Assembly: GCA_023150875.1 (NCBI GenBank)
Contig: JAKLKC010000009.1
Span: 1-64,000, forward strand
Length of the DNA: 64,000 bases
From: Myxococcota bacterium
GTDB lineage: Bacteria > Myxococcota_A > UBA796 > UBA9615 > JAKLKC01
Direction of reading: 5' to 3'
Made by a program: the position numbers and the translations under genes. How positions within the stretch are numbered: position 1 is the stretch's first letter; each line of letters begins with the position of its first letter. The notes below the pieces were generated by a model. That model worked only from the letters and a program-made list of their open reading frames with translations, ran no database searches and was not told where the DNA came from. Positions 18,317-27,350 of this stretch are shown piece by piece.

Positions 18317-19096
18317 TCAACCTCGCGGGGGGGACTTGGGGTCCTGCAGATCGGCCGGGCGCGGCGCCTGGGAGCCGGAGAGGAAGACCGGCACCTGCCG
18401 GATCCGGTTGAGCTCGTCGCCGACGCGGGTCCTCTCCCGGGCGCAGGCCTCCCGGGTGGCGCGCAGGGCCGCGTCGATGCGGGCGGTCTCCGCCGCCGCC
18501 TCCTCGCGGATCCCCGCCATCTCCGCCTCCAGGGCGGCGATCTGGCGCCGCACCTCGGCGTCGGCCTCGGCGACCTGCTTCTCGATCCGGGTCCGCTCCG
18601 CCGCCGCCCCCTCGCCGGCCGCCCGCTCCCGCCCCCCCAGCCGGTCCACCACCGCCTTGAGGGCCGCCGTCTTGCGGTCGGCGTCCGCCACCACGTCGGC
18701 GACGGTCCACCGCTCGTCGGCGGCGTCCAGGGCCTCGATGGCCACCAGGGCCTGCTCCCGGGGGAGGGCCCGGAGGCGCTCGATCACCGCCAGGAGCTGC
18801 TCCACCGTGTAGTGGGAGGGCGGGACTCCGGCCTCGGCGTAGATGCGCTCGAAGGGGATCCCCTCCTGGACGTCCGCCGATCCCGCAGCGGGGTCCGGGG
18901 CGGCGGGCGCGGAAGGGGGCGGCGGCGGGGTCGGGGCGGTGCGGGGGGAGGGCGCGGCGGAGCCCAGCTCGCGGATCAGCGCCTCGGCGTCGTCGCTCAG
19001 GTCCTCGGGGACGAGACCGCCGGGGCGCGGCGCGCCGGGATCCTCTCCCCCCTCGAACTCCACGAACGCTCCCGCGACCTTCTTCCAGAATCCCAC
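18317..19096 (-). CDS. Coiled-coil protein, unknown function, first gene of the ABC/OmpA operon
   Basis: The likely GTG start at 19096 sits seven bases after a GGGGGG ribosome-binding site; a GTG at 19102 is an alternative. The product (about 259 residues) begins GFWKKVAGAFVEFE, has a Pro-rich linker, a compact region around ERIYAEAGVPPSHYTVEQLL and a long coiled coil (about 150-235) rich in Glu, Ala and Arg. No signal peptide or enzyme motif is evident, so it is probably cytoplasmic. Its four-base spacing to the next gene argues that it works with the transporter. Confidence 0.6.
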   Translation of the reverse strand: MGFWKKVAGAFVEFEGGEDPGAPRPGGLVPEDLSDDAEALIRELGSAAPSPRTAPTPPPPPSAPAAPDPAAGSADVQEGIPFERIYAEAGVPPSHYTVEQLLAVIERLRALPREQALVAIEALDAADERWTVADVVADADRKTAALKAVVDRLGGRERAAGEGAAAERTRIEKQVAEADAEVRRQIAALEAEMAGIREEAAAETARIDAALRATREACARERTRVGDELNRIRQVPVFLSGSQAPRPADLQDPKSPPRG

Positions 19097-19308
19097 GAAC
19101 ACACCCCCCGGGGACGTCGCCGGGCGACGGGATCGGACTCCGGGGCCGCCCCGCCGCGCGCCGGACGGCGGGCCGCGCGTCCGGACGGCGAAATCTACCG
19201 CCCTTCCGGGGCCCAGGTCCATCCCCCGGGAGGGATCGGGCTCCCCGCCCCCCGGGGGAGGGGGAGCGGGATCCGGCCCCCACCCTCGTGCTCGCCGCTC
19301 CCCTCGCC

Positions 19309-19314
19309 TATACT
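19309..19314 (+). promoter_or_regulatory. Candidate -10 box for rsmI
   Basis: TATACT lies 60 bases before the rsmI start, in a 277-base divergent region between rsmI and the ABC operon. A weak -35 (TCGTGC) precedes it by 17 bases. Confidence 0.4.
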
Positions 19315-19373
19315 CGCGCCGCCCCGGGACCGGCCCCCCTGCCCTCGCCGGCCCCCGGAGCGGGAGGGTCCCG

Positions 19374-20288
19374 GTGGCGAGCCGCAGTCCCAAGGGTCGG
19401 CCGCGGGCCGACGCCCCTCCTCCCGGGGGGGCCGAGGCGGCGGCGACCCTGTACCTGGTGCCCCTGCCCATCGGCAACCCCGGCGACCTCTCGCCCCGGG
19501 CGGTGGAGGTCCTGCGGGCCGCCGCGGTCATCGCCGCCGAGGACACCCGGGTCGCCCTGCCCCTGCTCCGGGGCCTCGGGATCGGGACCCGCCCCGTCAG
19601 CTACCACGACCACAACGAGGCGACCCGCGCCCCCTGGCTGGTGGAGCGCCTGCGGGAGGGCCGGGACGTGGCCCTGGTGAGCGACGCCGGGACCCCCCTC
19701 GTGAACGACCCCGGCTACCGGCTGGTGGTGCTGGCGGCGGAGGCGGGGGTGAGGGTCGTCGCCCTGCCCGGCCCCTGCGCCGCCGTCGTCGCCCTGGTGG
19801 GATCGGCCCTGCCGCCGGACCGCTTCACCTTCGCGGGCTTCCTGCCCCGGGTGGCGGGCCGCCGCGCCGCCGCCATCGCCGACCTGCGGGAGCGCCCCGA
19901 GACCCTGGTGCTCTACGAGTCCCCCCACCGGGCGCTGGAGACCCTGGACGCCCTGGCCGCCGGCCTGGGGGACCGCCGCGCCTCCCTGGGGTGGAACCTG
20001 ACCAAGCCCGGCGAGCGCACGATCCGCGGTACCCTCGCCTCCATCCGTGCCGAGCTCGCCTCGTGGGAGTACGTCCACGGGGAGATCACCCTGGTGATCG
20101 CCGGGGCCGAGGGGGGTGACGAGGCCCGGACCCTGGCCCTCGCCGACCGCCTGATCCCCGCGCTGCTGGCGGAGGGCCTGGAGCCCCGCCGGGTGCGGGA
20201 CGTCGTCGCCGCCGCCCTCTCCCTGCCCCGGGGCGAGGTCTACCGCCGGGTGCTGGCCGCCGCCGGGGAGGGGGGCGGCGGGGCGTGA
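19374..20288 (+). CDS. rsmI: 16S rRNA (cytidine(1402)-2'-O)-methyltransferase RsmI
   Basis: The 304-residue protein is a tetrapyrrole-methylase-fold enzyme that methylates the 2'-OH of C1402 in the ribosomal decoding centre using S-adenosylmethionine. Supporting motifs are LVPLPIGNPGDLS near the N terminus, PVSYHDHNE, VALVSDAGTPLVNDPG (the SAM-binding region) and ESPHR. The GTG start at 19374 is chosen because GGGAGGG lies just upstream and the family homology begins a few residues later. The protein is slightly longer than E. coli RsmI because of an N-terminal leader. It is followed after 87 bases by an exonuclease gene. Confidence 0.92.
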   Translation: MASRSPKGRPRADAPPPGGAEAAATLYLVPLPIGNPGDLSPRAVEVLRAAAVIAAEDTRVALPLLRGLGIGTRPVSYHDHNEATRAPWLVERLREGRDVALVSDAGTPLVNDPGYRLVVLAAEAGVRVVALPGPCAAVVALVGSALPPDRFTFAGFLPRVAGRRAAAIADLRERPETLVLYESPHRALETLDALAAGLGDRRASLGWNLTKPGERTIRGTLASIRAELASWEYVHGEITLVIAGAEGGDEARTLALADRLIPALLAEGLEPRRVRDVVAAALSLPRGEVYRRVLAAAGEGGGGA

Positions 20289-20340
20289 GCGTCCGGGGGC
20301 GGTGCGGCGGCCAGGGGCTTGTCCGGGACGGGCGCGCGGT

Positions 20341-20346
20341 TACATA
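20341..20346 (+). promoter_or_regulatory. Candidate -10 box for the exonuclease gene
   Basis: TACATA is preceded by CTTGTC (20318-20323) at a 17-base spacing and lies 30 bases before the ATG at 20376, a plausible sigma70-type promoter. Confidence 0.4.
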
Positions 20347-20375
20347 GGCGCCGCCCGGGGAGAGCGGTGGAAGGG

Positions 20376-20906
20376 ATGTCGTACAGGGGAACAGGGAGCG
20401 GCGGCGGGACCTTCGTCGCCATCGACTTCGAGACCGCCGACCAGGGCAGGGACAGCGCCTGTTCGGTGGCCCTGGTGCGGGTGGAGGGGGATCGCGTGGT
20501 CGCCCGGGAGCACCGGCTGATCCGCCCGCCGCGCCGCGAGTTCATGTTCACCTATATCCACGGGATCGACTGGGAGAGGGTCAGCCGGGAGCCGGTGTTC
20601 GGCGAGGTGTGGCCCGCCGTGGCCCCCATCCTGGAGGGGGCCGAGTTCCTCGCCGCCCACAACGCCCCCTTCGACCGCTCGGTGCTGGCGGCCTGCTGCC
20701 AGGCGGCGGGCCTGCCCACGCCGCCCCAGCCCTTCCGGTGCACCGTGAGCCTCGCCCGGGACACCTGGGGGATCCGCCCGACGAAGCTCCCCGACGTCTG
20801 CTCCCGCCTGGGGATCCCGCTGCGGCACCACGACGCCCTCTCCGACGCCGAGGCGTGCGCCCGGATCCTGCTGGAGGCGCGCCGCCACGTCGCCGTGGCC
20901 CGGTGA
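20376..20906 (+). CDS. DEDDh 3'-5' exonuclease (DnaQ/PolC epsilon-like)
   Basis: The 176-residue protein has the exonuclease motifs of the DEDDh family: FVAIDFETAD (Exo I), HNAPFDRSV (Exo II) and HDALSDAEAC (Exo III), giving the four acidic metal ligands and the general-base His. It would remove nucleotides from single-stranded 3' ends, in repair or as a stand-alone epsilon-like activity. The ATG at 20376 is preferred over an upstream start because the homology begins soon after and a promoter-like box lies between them. Convergent with serA (13-base gap). Confidence 0.88.
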   Translation: MSYRGTGSGGGTFVAIDFETADQGRDSACSVALVRVEGDRVVAREHRLIRPPRREFMFTYIHGIDWERVSREPVFGEVWPAVAPILEGAEFLAAHNAPFDRSVLAACCQAAGLPTPPQPFRCTVSLARDTWGIRPTKLPDVCSRLGIPLRHHDALSDAEACARILLEARRHVAVAR

Positions 20907-20919
20907 TGGAAGAGCCTCC

Positions 20920-22125
20920 TCAACCCACCGGCGACGCCGCGGCCGCGAAGACCCGTTCGTCGGAGCGGATCCGCGCCAGGACCTCGGCCCCGGGCTCGCC
21001 CACCAGGGCGATCCGGGCGCAGGCGGCCTCGGCGCCCGAGAAGACGATGTTCTGCATCTCCTGGACGTTGAGGCCGGCCTGGCGCAGCACGTCCAGGACT
21101 CCCGCCAGGACCCCGACGCGGTCGGCGTGGCGCACCACCAGCATGTGGGTGGCGGGACTGGACTCCGCCAGGTTGACGCAGTTCGGGATCGCCTCGCCGC
21201 GGCGGTAGGCGACGACGATCCGCACCACCTCCTCCCCCACCGCCTCCTCCGCCTCGGCGGTGCTGGCGCCGATGTGGTGGGTGCCGTAGACCCCCGCCTC
21301 CGCCACGATGGGGTCGTCGAAGGAGCCCTCCCCGCCGGTGGGCTCCCGGGCGAAGACGTCCAGGCCGACCCGGAGGCCCCGCTCCCGGATCGCCCGGAGC
21401 AGGGCGTCCCCGTCCACCACCTCCGCCCGGGCGGTGTTCACCAGCAGGGCTCCCGGGTTCAGGGCCCCCAGCACCGCGTCCCCCACCAGCCCCCGGGTGT
21501 CCCCGGCGAGGGGCAGGTGGACCGTCAGCGCGTCGGCCCCTCGGGCCGCCTCCTCCGGGCTCGCCGCCCTCGCCACCCCGAGGGCGCCCGCGGTCGCCTC
21601 GTCCAGGCTCCGGGACCACGCCACCACCCTCATGCCGAAGGCCCGGGCCCGGGCGATCACCTCGCGGCCGATGGACCCGCACCCCAGCACCGCCAGGGTG
21701 CGTCCCCGCAGGCCCCGGGCCGCGGAGAACCCCTTCTTGTCCCAGCGCCCCTCCCGCAGCGCCACGGCGTTGTCCACCAGCCGCCGGTCCAGGCTGACCA
21801 GGTGGCCCAGGGTCAGCTCCGCCACCGCGGCGGCGTTCTTGCCGGGGCAGTTGGCGACGTAGACGCCCCGGGCCGACGCGGCGGCGAGGTCGATGGTGTT
21901 CACCCCCGCGCCCGCCCGCACCACCAGGGACAGGGAGGGGGCGGCGGCGACGTCGGCCGCCGTCACCCGGGTGCCGCGGACCACCAGGACTTCGGGATCC
22001 GCCTCGGCCAGTCGGGCGGTCAGGGCGTCGCCCGCGAGCCCGGGCCTCTGGGCGACCCGGGCGCCGGCCTCGGCCAGCCGGGCGGACACGAGGGGGGAGA
22101 GTCGGTCGGCGATGAGGACGCGCAT
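20920..22125 (-). CDS. serA: D-3-phosphoglycerate dehydrogenase-like 2-hydroxyacid dehydrogenase with ACT domain
   Basis: The 401-residue enzyme has the D-isomer 2-hydroxyacid dehydrogenase fold: NAD-binding GCGSIG, catalytic Arg in NTARAEVVD, Glu in DVFAREP and His in GTHHIGAS, followed by a C-terminal ACT domain (about 325-400). This matches short-form phosphoglycerate dehydrogenase, which oxidises 3-phosphoglycerate in the first committed step of serine synthesis and is feedback-controlled through the ACT domain. No other serine gene is nearby, so substrate assignment rests on family resemblance. Confidence 0.85.
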   Translation of the reverse strand: MRVLIADRLSPLVSARLAEAGARVAQRPGLAGDALTARLAEADPEVLVVRGTRVTAADVAAAPSLSLVVRAGAGVNTIDLAAASARGVYVANCPGKNAAAVAELTLGHLVSLDRRLVDNAVALREGRWDKKGFSAARGLRGRTLAVLGCGSIGREVIARARAFGMRVVAWSRSLDEATAGALGVARAASPEEAARGADALTVHLPLAGDTRGLVGDAVLGALNPGALLVNTARAEVVDGDALLRAIRERGLRVGLDVFAREPTGGEGSFDDPIVAEAGVYGTHHIGASTAEAEEAVGEEVVRIVVAYRRGEAIPNCVNLAESSPATHMLVVRHADRVGVLAGVLDVLRQAGLNVQEMQNIVFSGAEAACARIALVGEPGAEVLARIRSDERVFAAAASPVG

Positions 22126-22238
22126 GGCGGAACCTCAACCACACCCGGCGGGCTCGCGTCAACCGGGCCGCGATCCGGCCGACGGCACCCCCCGGGGGGG
22201 CCGTGGTCCCCCTCGCGCCGGCCGGAGGCCGGGCCGGG

Positions 22239-23753
22239 TCAACTGGGAGGGCCCACCGCGTGGCGCGGTCCCGGCGCGTCGCCCCGGGCGGGGGGATCCT
22301 CCCCCCGGCCCCGTCGGGCCAGCCAGGCCCGGAGGCCGCCGGCGGCCCGGAGGTCGGCGGCGACGAGGGCGGCGAGGAGGGAGAGGAAGGCGGCGAGGAG
22401 GCACCACTCGAAGAAGACGTAGCGCAGGTACTCGTCGCGGACGTTCCGGGAGTAGGCGTACCAGAGGGCCGTGGGGACGAGGGCCACCGCCGCCGCCCCC
22501 GCGGCGCGCCAGCCTCCCGACGGAGGGGCGCGGGTGCGGCCCAGCAGGGGCCACAGGGCGATCACGCTCCAGTAGTAGTGGGACGCGACCGTCAGCGCGA
22601 AGAAGGCCACCGTCGCCAGGACGTAGGAGTCCACGTCGTCCCGGCTCCGCAGGGCCAGGGCCAGCAGGCCCAGCAGCAGGCCCGCGGTGGCCAGGTACAG
22701 GGGGTACTGCTCCGCGAGGTTCCGGCGCCGGGCCGCGTCGCCGGGGGCCCCCGGGGCGCCCAGCTCCCGGGTGAAGACGTGCTTGAGGCCCACCCGGCCG
22801 TTGCCGTAGGTCATCTCGTCGTTGTGCAGCGAGATGTTCTCGGCGAACTCGCGCCAGTGCTGGGCCCCGTGGGGTCGGCTCAGGCCCGCCCCGAGGCCCA
22901 GGACGCAGGCCAGGGCGAAGCCTCCGAAGAGGGCCAGGTGGCGCCGGGGGATCCGCCCCTCGTCCCACAGGGCGAAGCCGGCCCGGGCCACGAAGCCCCC
23001 CAGCAGCACCGCCGGGAAGATCCGGAAGATCGCCGCCCACCCCAGGGCGAAGCCCGCCAGGCCGTGGCGACGGCGGGCCAGCAGCACGGGCACCAGCAGG
23101 ATCAGGTAGAGCCAGTCGTACTGGAGGAAGCCCCCCAGGTAGCGGGGGGGATTGGGCGGGAAGGCCAGCAGCGCCGCGCCGCACAGGAGCGCCGCCTCGA
23201 CCCCGAAGGCCGCGGCCAGGGCCAGGCCCACCGCCACCAGCCCCACCATGTCGAAGAGCTTGACGGCCCGGACGTGGGAGGGGTTCGCCAGGTCCACCCG
23301 GTGGCTGACCTGGGCGGCCACGGCGTCCCAGGCCGGCGAGGGGTTGTAGCCCCGGTCCAGGAGCACCCCCCGCCAGAACTTCTCGCTCCCCGTCCGGGCC
23401 AGCAACTCCACGTCCCTCTTGAAGCGCTCCCACCGGGCGTCGGTGAACGCCTCACTCCGCACGTAGGGGTCCGAGGCCCGCACCGGCACCACCCGCCGGG
23501 TCTCCAGGTCCCGGATCCGGGGCAGCTTCGCCAGCTTGCCGCCGTCCTCCCGCTGGGCGGCGATGGTCTGCTCGTAGAGGTCGAAGTAGCCCAGCTCGGG
23601 GAAGTACTCCGAGCCGACGTAGTAGTGGTACCAGTTCCAGGTGCGGTAACGCTTCGTGGACAGGCCGGTGCGGGACTCGAAGAACCACAGCACCACCGCC
23701 GCCAGGGCCAGGATCCCCAGGATCCGGCCGGCCGTCCGCCGCGCCCCCCCCAT
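22239..23753 (-). CDS. Polytopic membrane protein, probable GT-C-type glycosyltransferase
   Basis: The 504-residue protein has an N-terminal transmembrane segment, a soluble region of about 130 residues (with WNWYHYYVGSEYFPELGY) and then about nine membrane helices, including the stretch FRIFPAVLLGG that resembles the GT87/DUF2029 polyprenol-sugar glycosyltransferases. A tyrosine- and tryptophan-rich first loop would face the periplasm. Its ATG overlaps the stop of the spermidine-synthase-like gene (TGATG), so both are probably made together. Substrate unknown. Confidence 0.65.
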   Translation of the reverse strand: MGGARRTAGRILGILALAAVVLWFFESRTGLSTKRYRTWNWYHYYVGSEYFPELGYFDLYEQTIAAQREDGGKLAKLPRIRDLETRRVVPVRASDPYVRSEAFTDARWERFKRDVELLARTGSEKFWRGVLLDRGYNPSPAWDAVAAQVSHRVDLANPSHVRAVKLFDMVGLVAVGLALAAAFGVEAALLCGAALLAFPPNPPRYLGGFLQYDWLYLILLVPVLLARRRHGLAGFALGWAAIFRIFPAVLLGGFVARAGFALWDEGRIPRRHLALFGGFALACVLGLGAGLSRPHGAQHWREFAENISLHNDEMTYGNGRVGLKHVFTRELGAPGAPGDAARRRNLAEQYPLYLATAGLLLGLLALALRSRDDVDSYVLATVAFFALTVASHYYWSVIALWPLLGRTRAPPSGGWRAAGAAAVALVPTALWYAYSRNVRDEYLRYVFFEWCLLAAFLSLLAALVAADLRAAGGLRAWLARRGRGEDPPARGDAPGPRHAVGPPS

Positions 23754-26278
23754 CAGCGCGCCCCGGCGGCCCGGAGCACCCGCAGCCACAGCAGCCCGGC
23801 GAGGACGTAGGCCGCCGTCGCCACCCACGAGGTGACGTCGAAGCCGACGCTCCGCACCAGCAGGGCCGCCGCCACCGTGCCCATCACCGAGGTCGCCCCG
23901 TTGGTCGCCCACAGGGCCGGCGCCGTCGCCCCCCCGGTGTGCTCCGAGGCGCGGATCGCGGAGGGCAGGAAGATCCCCAGGGGGGCGCCCAGGGCCAGGG
24001 TCAGGCCGCCCACCACCCAGGGCCTCGCCCCCTCGGGCACCGACTCTCGGAGCCACGGGCCCATCTCCGGGAGCAGGGGGGGCAGGAGCACCACCCCCAG
24101 GAGGGCCAGGGCCACCACCCCGTAGCGCACCCCCCGCCTCCTCTCGGGCATCAGCCACTCCGACGCCGCCGAGCCCACGGTCAGGGCCACCAGCAGCGCC
24201 GTCAGGATCGCCACCAGCGCCACCGTGGGGTGCCCCAGCAGCAGCCCCGCCCTCTCCATCAGGCCCACCTCGTGGACCATGAAACCGAAGCCCAGCATGG
24301 CGAAGAGCACGAGCTGGGCGCCGGCGTGGCCGCGGGAGCCCCTCTTCGTCCGCCACAGGAAGGCGGCGATCAGCAGGGCCGAGAGCACCACGAACAGCAC
24401 GATCACCCCGAAGAGGAACTGGAAGTTCAGCGACTGGAGCCGGATGTCCGACTGGTCGTCGCCGATGCCCCGGAAGGTGGCGGCGAAGAACTTGGCGTGC
24501 TGGTGACCGAAGGGGCGGTCGTCCACCACCGGATCCAGGAAGAGGTGCCGCTTCTTCAGGACCTTCGCGATCACCCGCCCCGCGTCCCCCGAGATGATCT
24601 GCTCGGTGTCTTCGATGGGGAACGGCACGCCGGGGGCGCGGATCAGGTCGGGGCCCTCGTCGGGGTTCCGGGGAGATCGGGACGCCTCCAGGCGAGAGCG
24701 CAGGTCCGCCAGGGACGCCTCGTCCCACGGCCTCTTGGAGAGGAGCACCATGCGCCGGATCCCGTGGCCGTACTTGCGGTCCACCACCACCAGGCGCTCC
24801 CCCAGGTCCAGGCCCAGCTCGTCGGTGGCGGCGCGGATGGTGGAGAGGAGGTGCTGGGTCGAGGCCCGGCCCGAGTCCGGGTGGTAGCGGACGATGGACA
24901 GGAAGCCGTCGTCGGTCAGGTGGTCCAGGTAGCCCCGGAAGGCCTCCCGGGTGAACAGCAGCGAGGGCGACCACGCCAGGGAGGCCTGGCCGGCGAGGCT
25001 GTGGAAGTTCACCTCCAGCATCTGGATGATCGTCCAGCGGTCCCGGCTCATGTCCACGAAGGAGCGGCCGTCGGCGACGTGGTAGTCCACCCCGGGCTGG
25101 TCCAGAACGTAGTCGTCCCGGTGGCCGAAGTGCTTCTCCAGCAGCCGCGGCACGCCCCCCGCCACCTCCACCGCGTCGATGCGCCGGACCACCCCCGGCG
25201 CCGCCGTCTGCACCGCGCTCTCGATCTCCTGGCCTCCGCCCGCCCCGATGATCAGCACCGAGCCCTCGGGGCGCATGGCGAAGGGGATCCGCTCGAGGTT
25301 CTCCGTGAAGCGGCGGTCCCCCTTGTGGGAGACCATGGTGCGGCTGGTGTTGTCGATGAGGAGCCAGGGGTCCTTGAGCTCGCCCGGCTCGGGGTCCCGG
25401 GCCGCCTCGTAGAGGGCGACCCGGGCCAGGGAGGACCACTCGGCGTCCACCACCTGGTGCTCGGAGAAGCCGGCGGCGTAGCGCACCTTCAGGGGGCCGA
25501 AGGCGAGCACCCCCACCGCCGCCGCCGCCACCACCGTGCCGGAGATCCGCATCCTCCGGGACGGCGTCCCCGGGGTGAGGTGGGCGGCGGCGGCGAAGAG
25601 CAGCATCACCACCCCCACCGCGTTCACCGCCCCGAACCACCGCAGGAAGACCAGGGAGGAGAGGGCGCCCAGGGTCGCCCCGGCGACGTCGGCGGCGTAG
25701 AGGCGCCCCGCCGCCGCGGGGGCGCGCCCCAGCATCAGCGCCTGGGCGTAGGCCGCCGCCGCGAAGGGGACCATCTGGAGCACCACCACCAGCGCCAGCC
25801 CGGGCCAGTTGAGGAGCATCGGATCCTTGTCGAACTGGGCCTTCCGGGTGGAGTAGGTCCAGACCACCTTCTCGCCCCGGGAGATCGTCTCGGGGATCAG
25901 GGGGACCAGGGTGGCCACCGCGAAGGCGATGGCCGCCAGGGCCGCCGCCGCGATCAGCACCGTCCGCACCCGCCGCAGGCGGACCTCGTCGGGGCGCTTC
26001 TCGTGCAGCGCGGCCAGCCAGCCGCCGAGCCCCATCCCCAGCAGCGCCATGGCGATGGCGCCGAAGGCGACGTTGGAGAAGAGCACGATGGCCAGGAGCC
26101 GGGTGAGCAGGACCTCGAAGAGGAGCAGCCCGCCGCCCAGGCAGGCCATCATCCACAGGGACCGCGCCGTCGCCGCCCCGGGGACGGGATCCGCGGGCGG
26201 CGCGGCGGCCTCCTTGGCGAGGGTCACGGGGGGGGCCAGCCCCCCCACGGGGGCGAGCACGTCGGACTCGGGGGACAT
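23753..26278 (-). CDS. Membrane-embedded spermidine/spermine-synthase-like protein
   Basis: The 841-residue protein has blocks of membrane helices at both ends and a soluble methyltransferase-fold domain (about 330-560) resembling spermidine synthase, with the nucleotide-binding loop VLIIGAGGGQE, an acidic strand end IDAVEV and DGRSFV. Such integral SpeE-like proteins are widespread but mostly uncharacterised, and the domain may bind decarboxylated S-adenosylmethionine or a related ligand. ATG 26278 is chosen because GAGG lies about eight bases upstream and longer frames cross into the regulatory region of the divergent gntR. Coupled to the downstream GT-C-like gene. Confidence 0.75.
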   Translation of the reverse strand: MSPESDVLAPVGGLAPPVTLAKEAAAPPADPVPGAATARSLWMMACLGGGLLLFEVLLTRLLAIVLFSNVAFGAIAMALLGMGLGGWLAALHEKRPDEVRLRRVRTVLIAAAALAAIAFAVATLVPLIPETISRGEKVVWTYSTRKAQFDKDPMLLNWPGLALVVVLQMVPFAAAAYAQALMLGRAPAAAGRLYAADVAGATLGALSSLVFLRWFGAVNAVGVVMLLFAAAAHLTPGTPSRRMRISGTVVAAAAVGVLAFGPLKVRYAAGFSEHQVVDAEWSSLARVALYEAARDPEPGELKDPWLLIDNTSRTMVSHKGDRRFTENLERIPFAMRPEGSVLIIGAGGGQEIESAVQTAAPGVVRRIDAVEVAGGVPRLLEKHFGHRDDYVLDQPGVDYHVADGRSFVDMSRDRWTIIQMLEVNFHSLAGQASLAWSPSLLFTREAFRGYLDHLTDDGFLSIVRYHPDSGRASTQHLLSTIRAATDELGLDLGERLVVVDRKYGHGIRRMVLLSKRPWDEASLADLRSRLEASRSPRNPDEGPDLIRAPGVPFPIEDTEQIISGDAGRVIAKVLKKRHLFLDPVVDDRPFGHQHAKFFAATFRGIGDDQSDIRLQSLNFQFLFGVIVLFVVLSALLIAAFLWRTKRGSRGHAGAQLVLFAMLGFGFMVHEVGLMERAGLLLGHPTVALVAILTALLVALTVGSAASEWLMPERRRGVRYGVVALALLGVVLLPPLLPEMGPWLRESVPEGARPWVVGGLTLALGAPLGIFLPSAIRASEHTGGATAPALWATNGATSVMGTVAAALLVRSVGFDVTSWVATAAYVLAGLLWLRVLRAAGAR

Positions 26279-26504
26279 CCACACCTCGGGGAGGGAGCCC
26301 GGGCCGCCGGCCCGGAGGTCCTCACCCAGCGCGACCCCAGGGCGCCGCGCCGGGACGGGTGAGCGGGCCGGCCGCGCCGAGGGAGGCGGAAGGGTATCAC
26401 AGGCCCCACGCCGCGAGGCGGGGCGCGGGAATGCCCGGATCCGCTCCCGGAGCCCGTCCCGTAGGGGCTCCCCGGCGCGGGGCGAGGGATCGCACTCGTT
26501 CCCC

Positions 26505-26561
26505 TTGACAGCGTGGTTCAACCACTTCAGATTGGTTGAACCACGCTGGGTGGTTCAACCA
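26505..26561 (+). promoter_or_regulatory. Promoter with three FadR-type operators upstream of the GntR gene
   Basis: A consensus -35 TTGACA (26505-26510) is followed by three copies of the 11-base palindrome TGGTTSAACCA at 26514-26524, 26533-26543 and 26551-26561, with centres 18-19 bases apart (about two helical turns). This matches the TGGTnnnACCA consensus of the FadR subfamily. The first copy covers the spacer of the promoter, so binding should repress transcription. The likely ligand of these sites is the regulator encoded immediately downstream. Confidence 0.85.
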
Positions 26562-26576
26562 CTCGGGGGAGCCGCG

Positions 26577-27350
26577 ATGCGGGACAAGACGGCGAACCTC
26601 GCCGACCAGATCCACCGGGACCTCCGGGCGAGGATCCTCTCGGGGGCCCTCGGGGCGGGGGCGCGCCTGGCCCCGGAGCGGGAGCTGGCGCGGGAGTACG
26701 ACACCAACCGCAACACGCTGCGGGAGGCGGTGCGCCGGCTGGAGGCGGAGGGGCTGATCACCGTGCGCCACGGCCAGGGGGTGACGGTGGCGGACTTCCG
26801 GCGCACCGCCACCATCGGGCTGCTGGCCCCCTTCTTGGAGCACGGCGCCGACGACGCCGAGAAGGCCCGGGTGGTGGCCGACCTGCTCCCCGCCCGGGCG
26901 CGGGTGCTGGAGACGGCGGTGGGGCTCGCCGCGGAGCGGGCCGGGGCCCTGGACCTGGCCCGCCTCCGGGCCGCCGCCGAAGGGCTGATCGCCGCCGCCG
27001 CCCTTGGGGATCGGGCCGCCATGGCGGAGCGGGACCTGGACCTGGTGGACGCCCTGGTGGACGCCGCCCACTCGGTCCCGGTGCGGTGGATCGCCAACCC
27101 CTTCCTCGACGCCACCCGCCAGCTCATCCGGCGCTTCCCCGGCCTGTGGCTGGTGGAGCCCGGCTTCCCCGAGCAGGTCCGGGCCCTGCTGGACGCCCTC
27201 GCCGCCGGCGACGCCGAGGGGGCGATGGCGGCGACCCGGGAACGCTACCGCCGGGTGGACGCCGTCGTCCTGGAGGCGCTGCGCGGCCTGCTGGACGCCA
27301 CCGCCCCCCCGCCCCGAGCCCCCGAGGCCGCCTTGGAGATCGCCCCATGA
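26577..27350 (+). CDS. FadR-type (GntR family) transcriptional regulator
   Basis: The 257-residue protein has an N-terminal winged helix-turn-helix (about 8-75, with LAPERELAREYDTNRNTLREA and ARRLEAEGL-like recognition region) and a C-terminal helical FCD-like effector domain (about 95-240). Three operator palindromes cover its own promoter, which strongly suggests autoregulation. The gene overlaps the next one (ATGA), so the regulator is co-transcribed with the oxidoreductase genes and probably responds to their substrate or product. The ligand is unknown. Confidence 0.88.
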   Translation: MRDKTANLADQIHRDLRARILSGALGAGARLAPERELAREYDTNRNTLREAVRRLEAEGLITVRHGQGVTVADFRRTATIGLLAPFLEHGADDAEKARVVADLLPARARVLETAVGLAAERAGALDLARLRAAAEGLIAAAALGDRAAMAERDLDLVDALVDAAHSVPVRWIANPFLDATRQLIRRFPGLWLVEPGFPEQVRALLDALAAGDAEGAMAATRERYRRVDAVVLEALRGLLDATAPPPRAPEAALEIAP

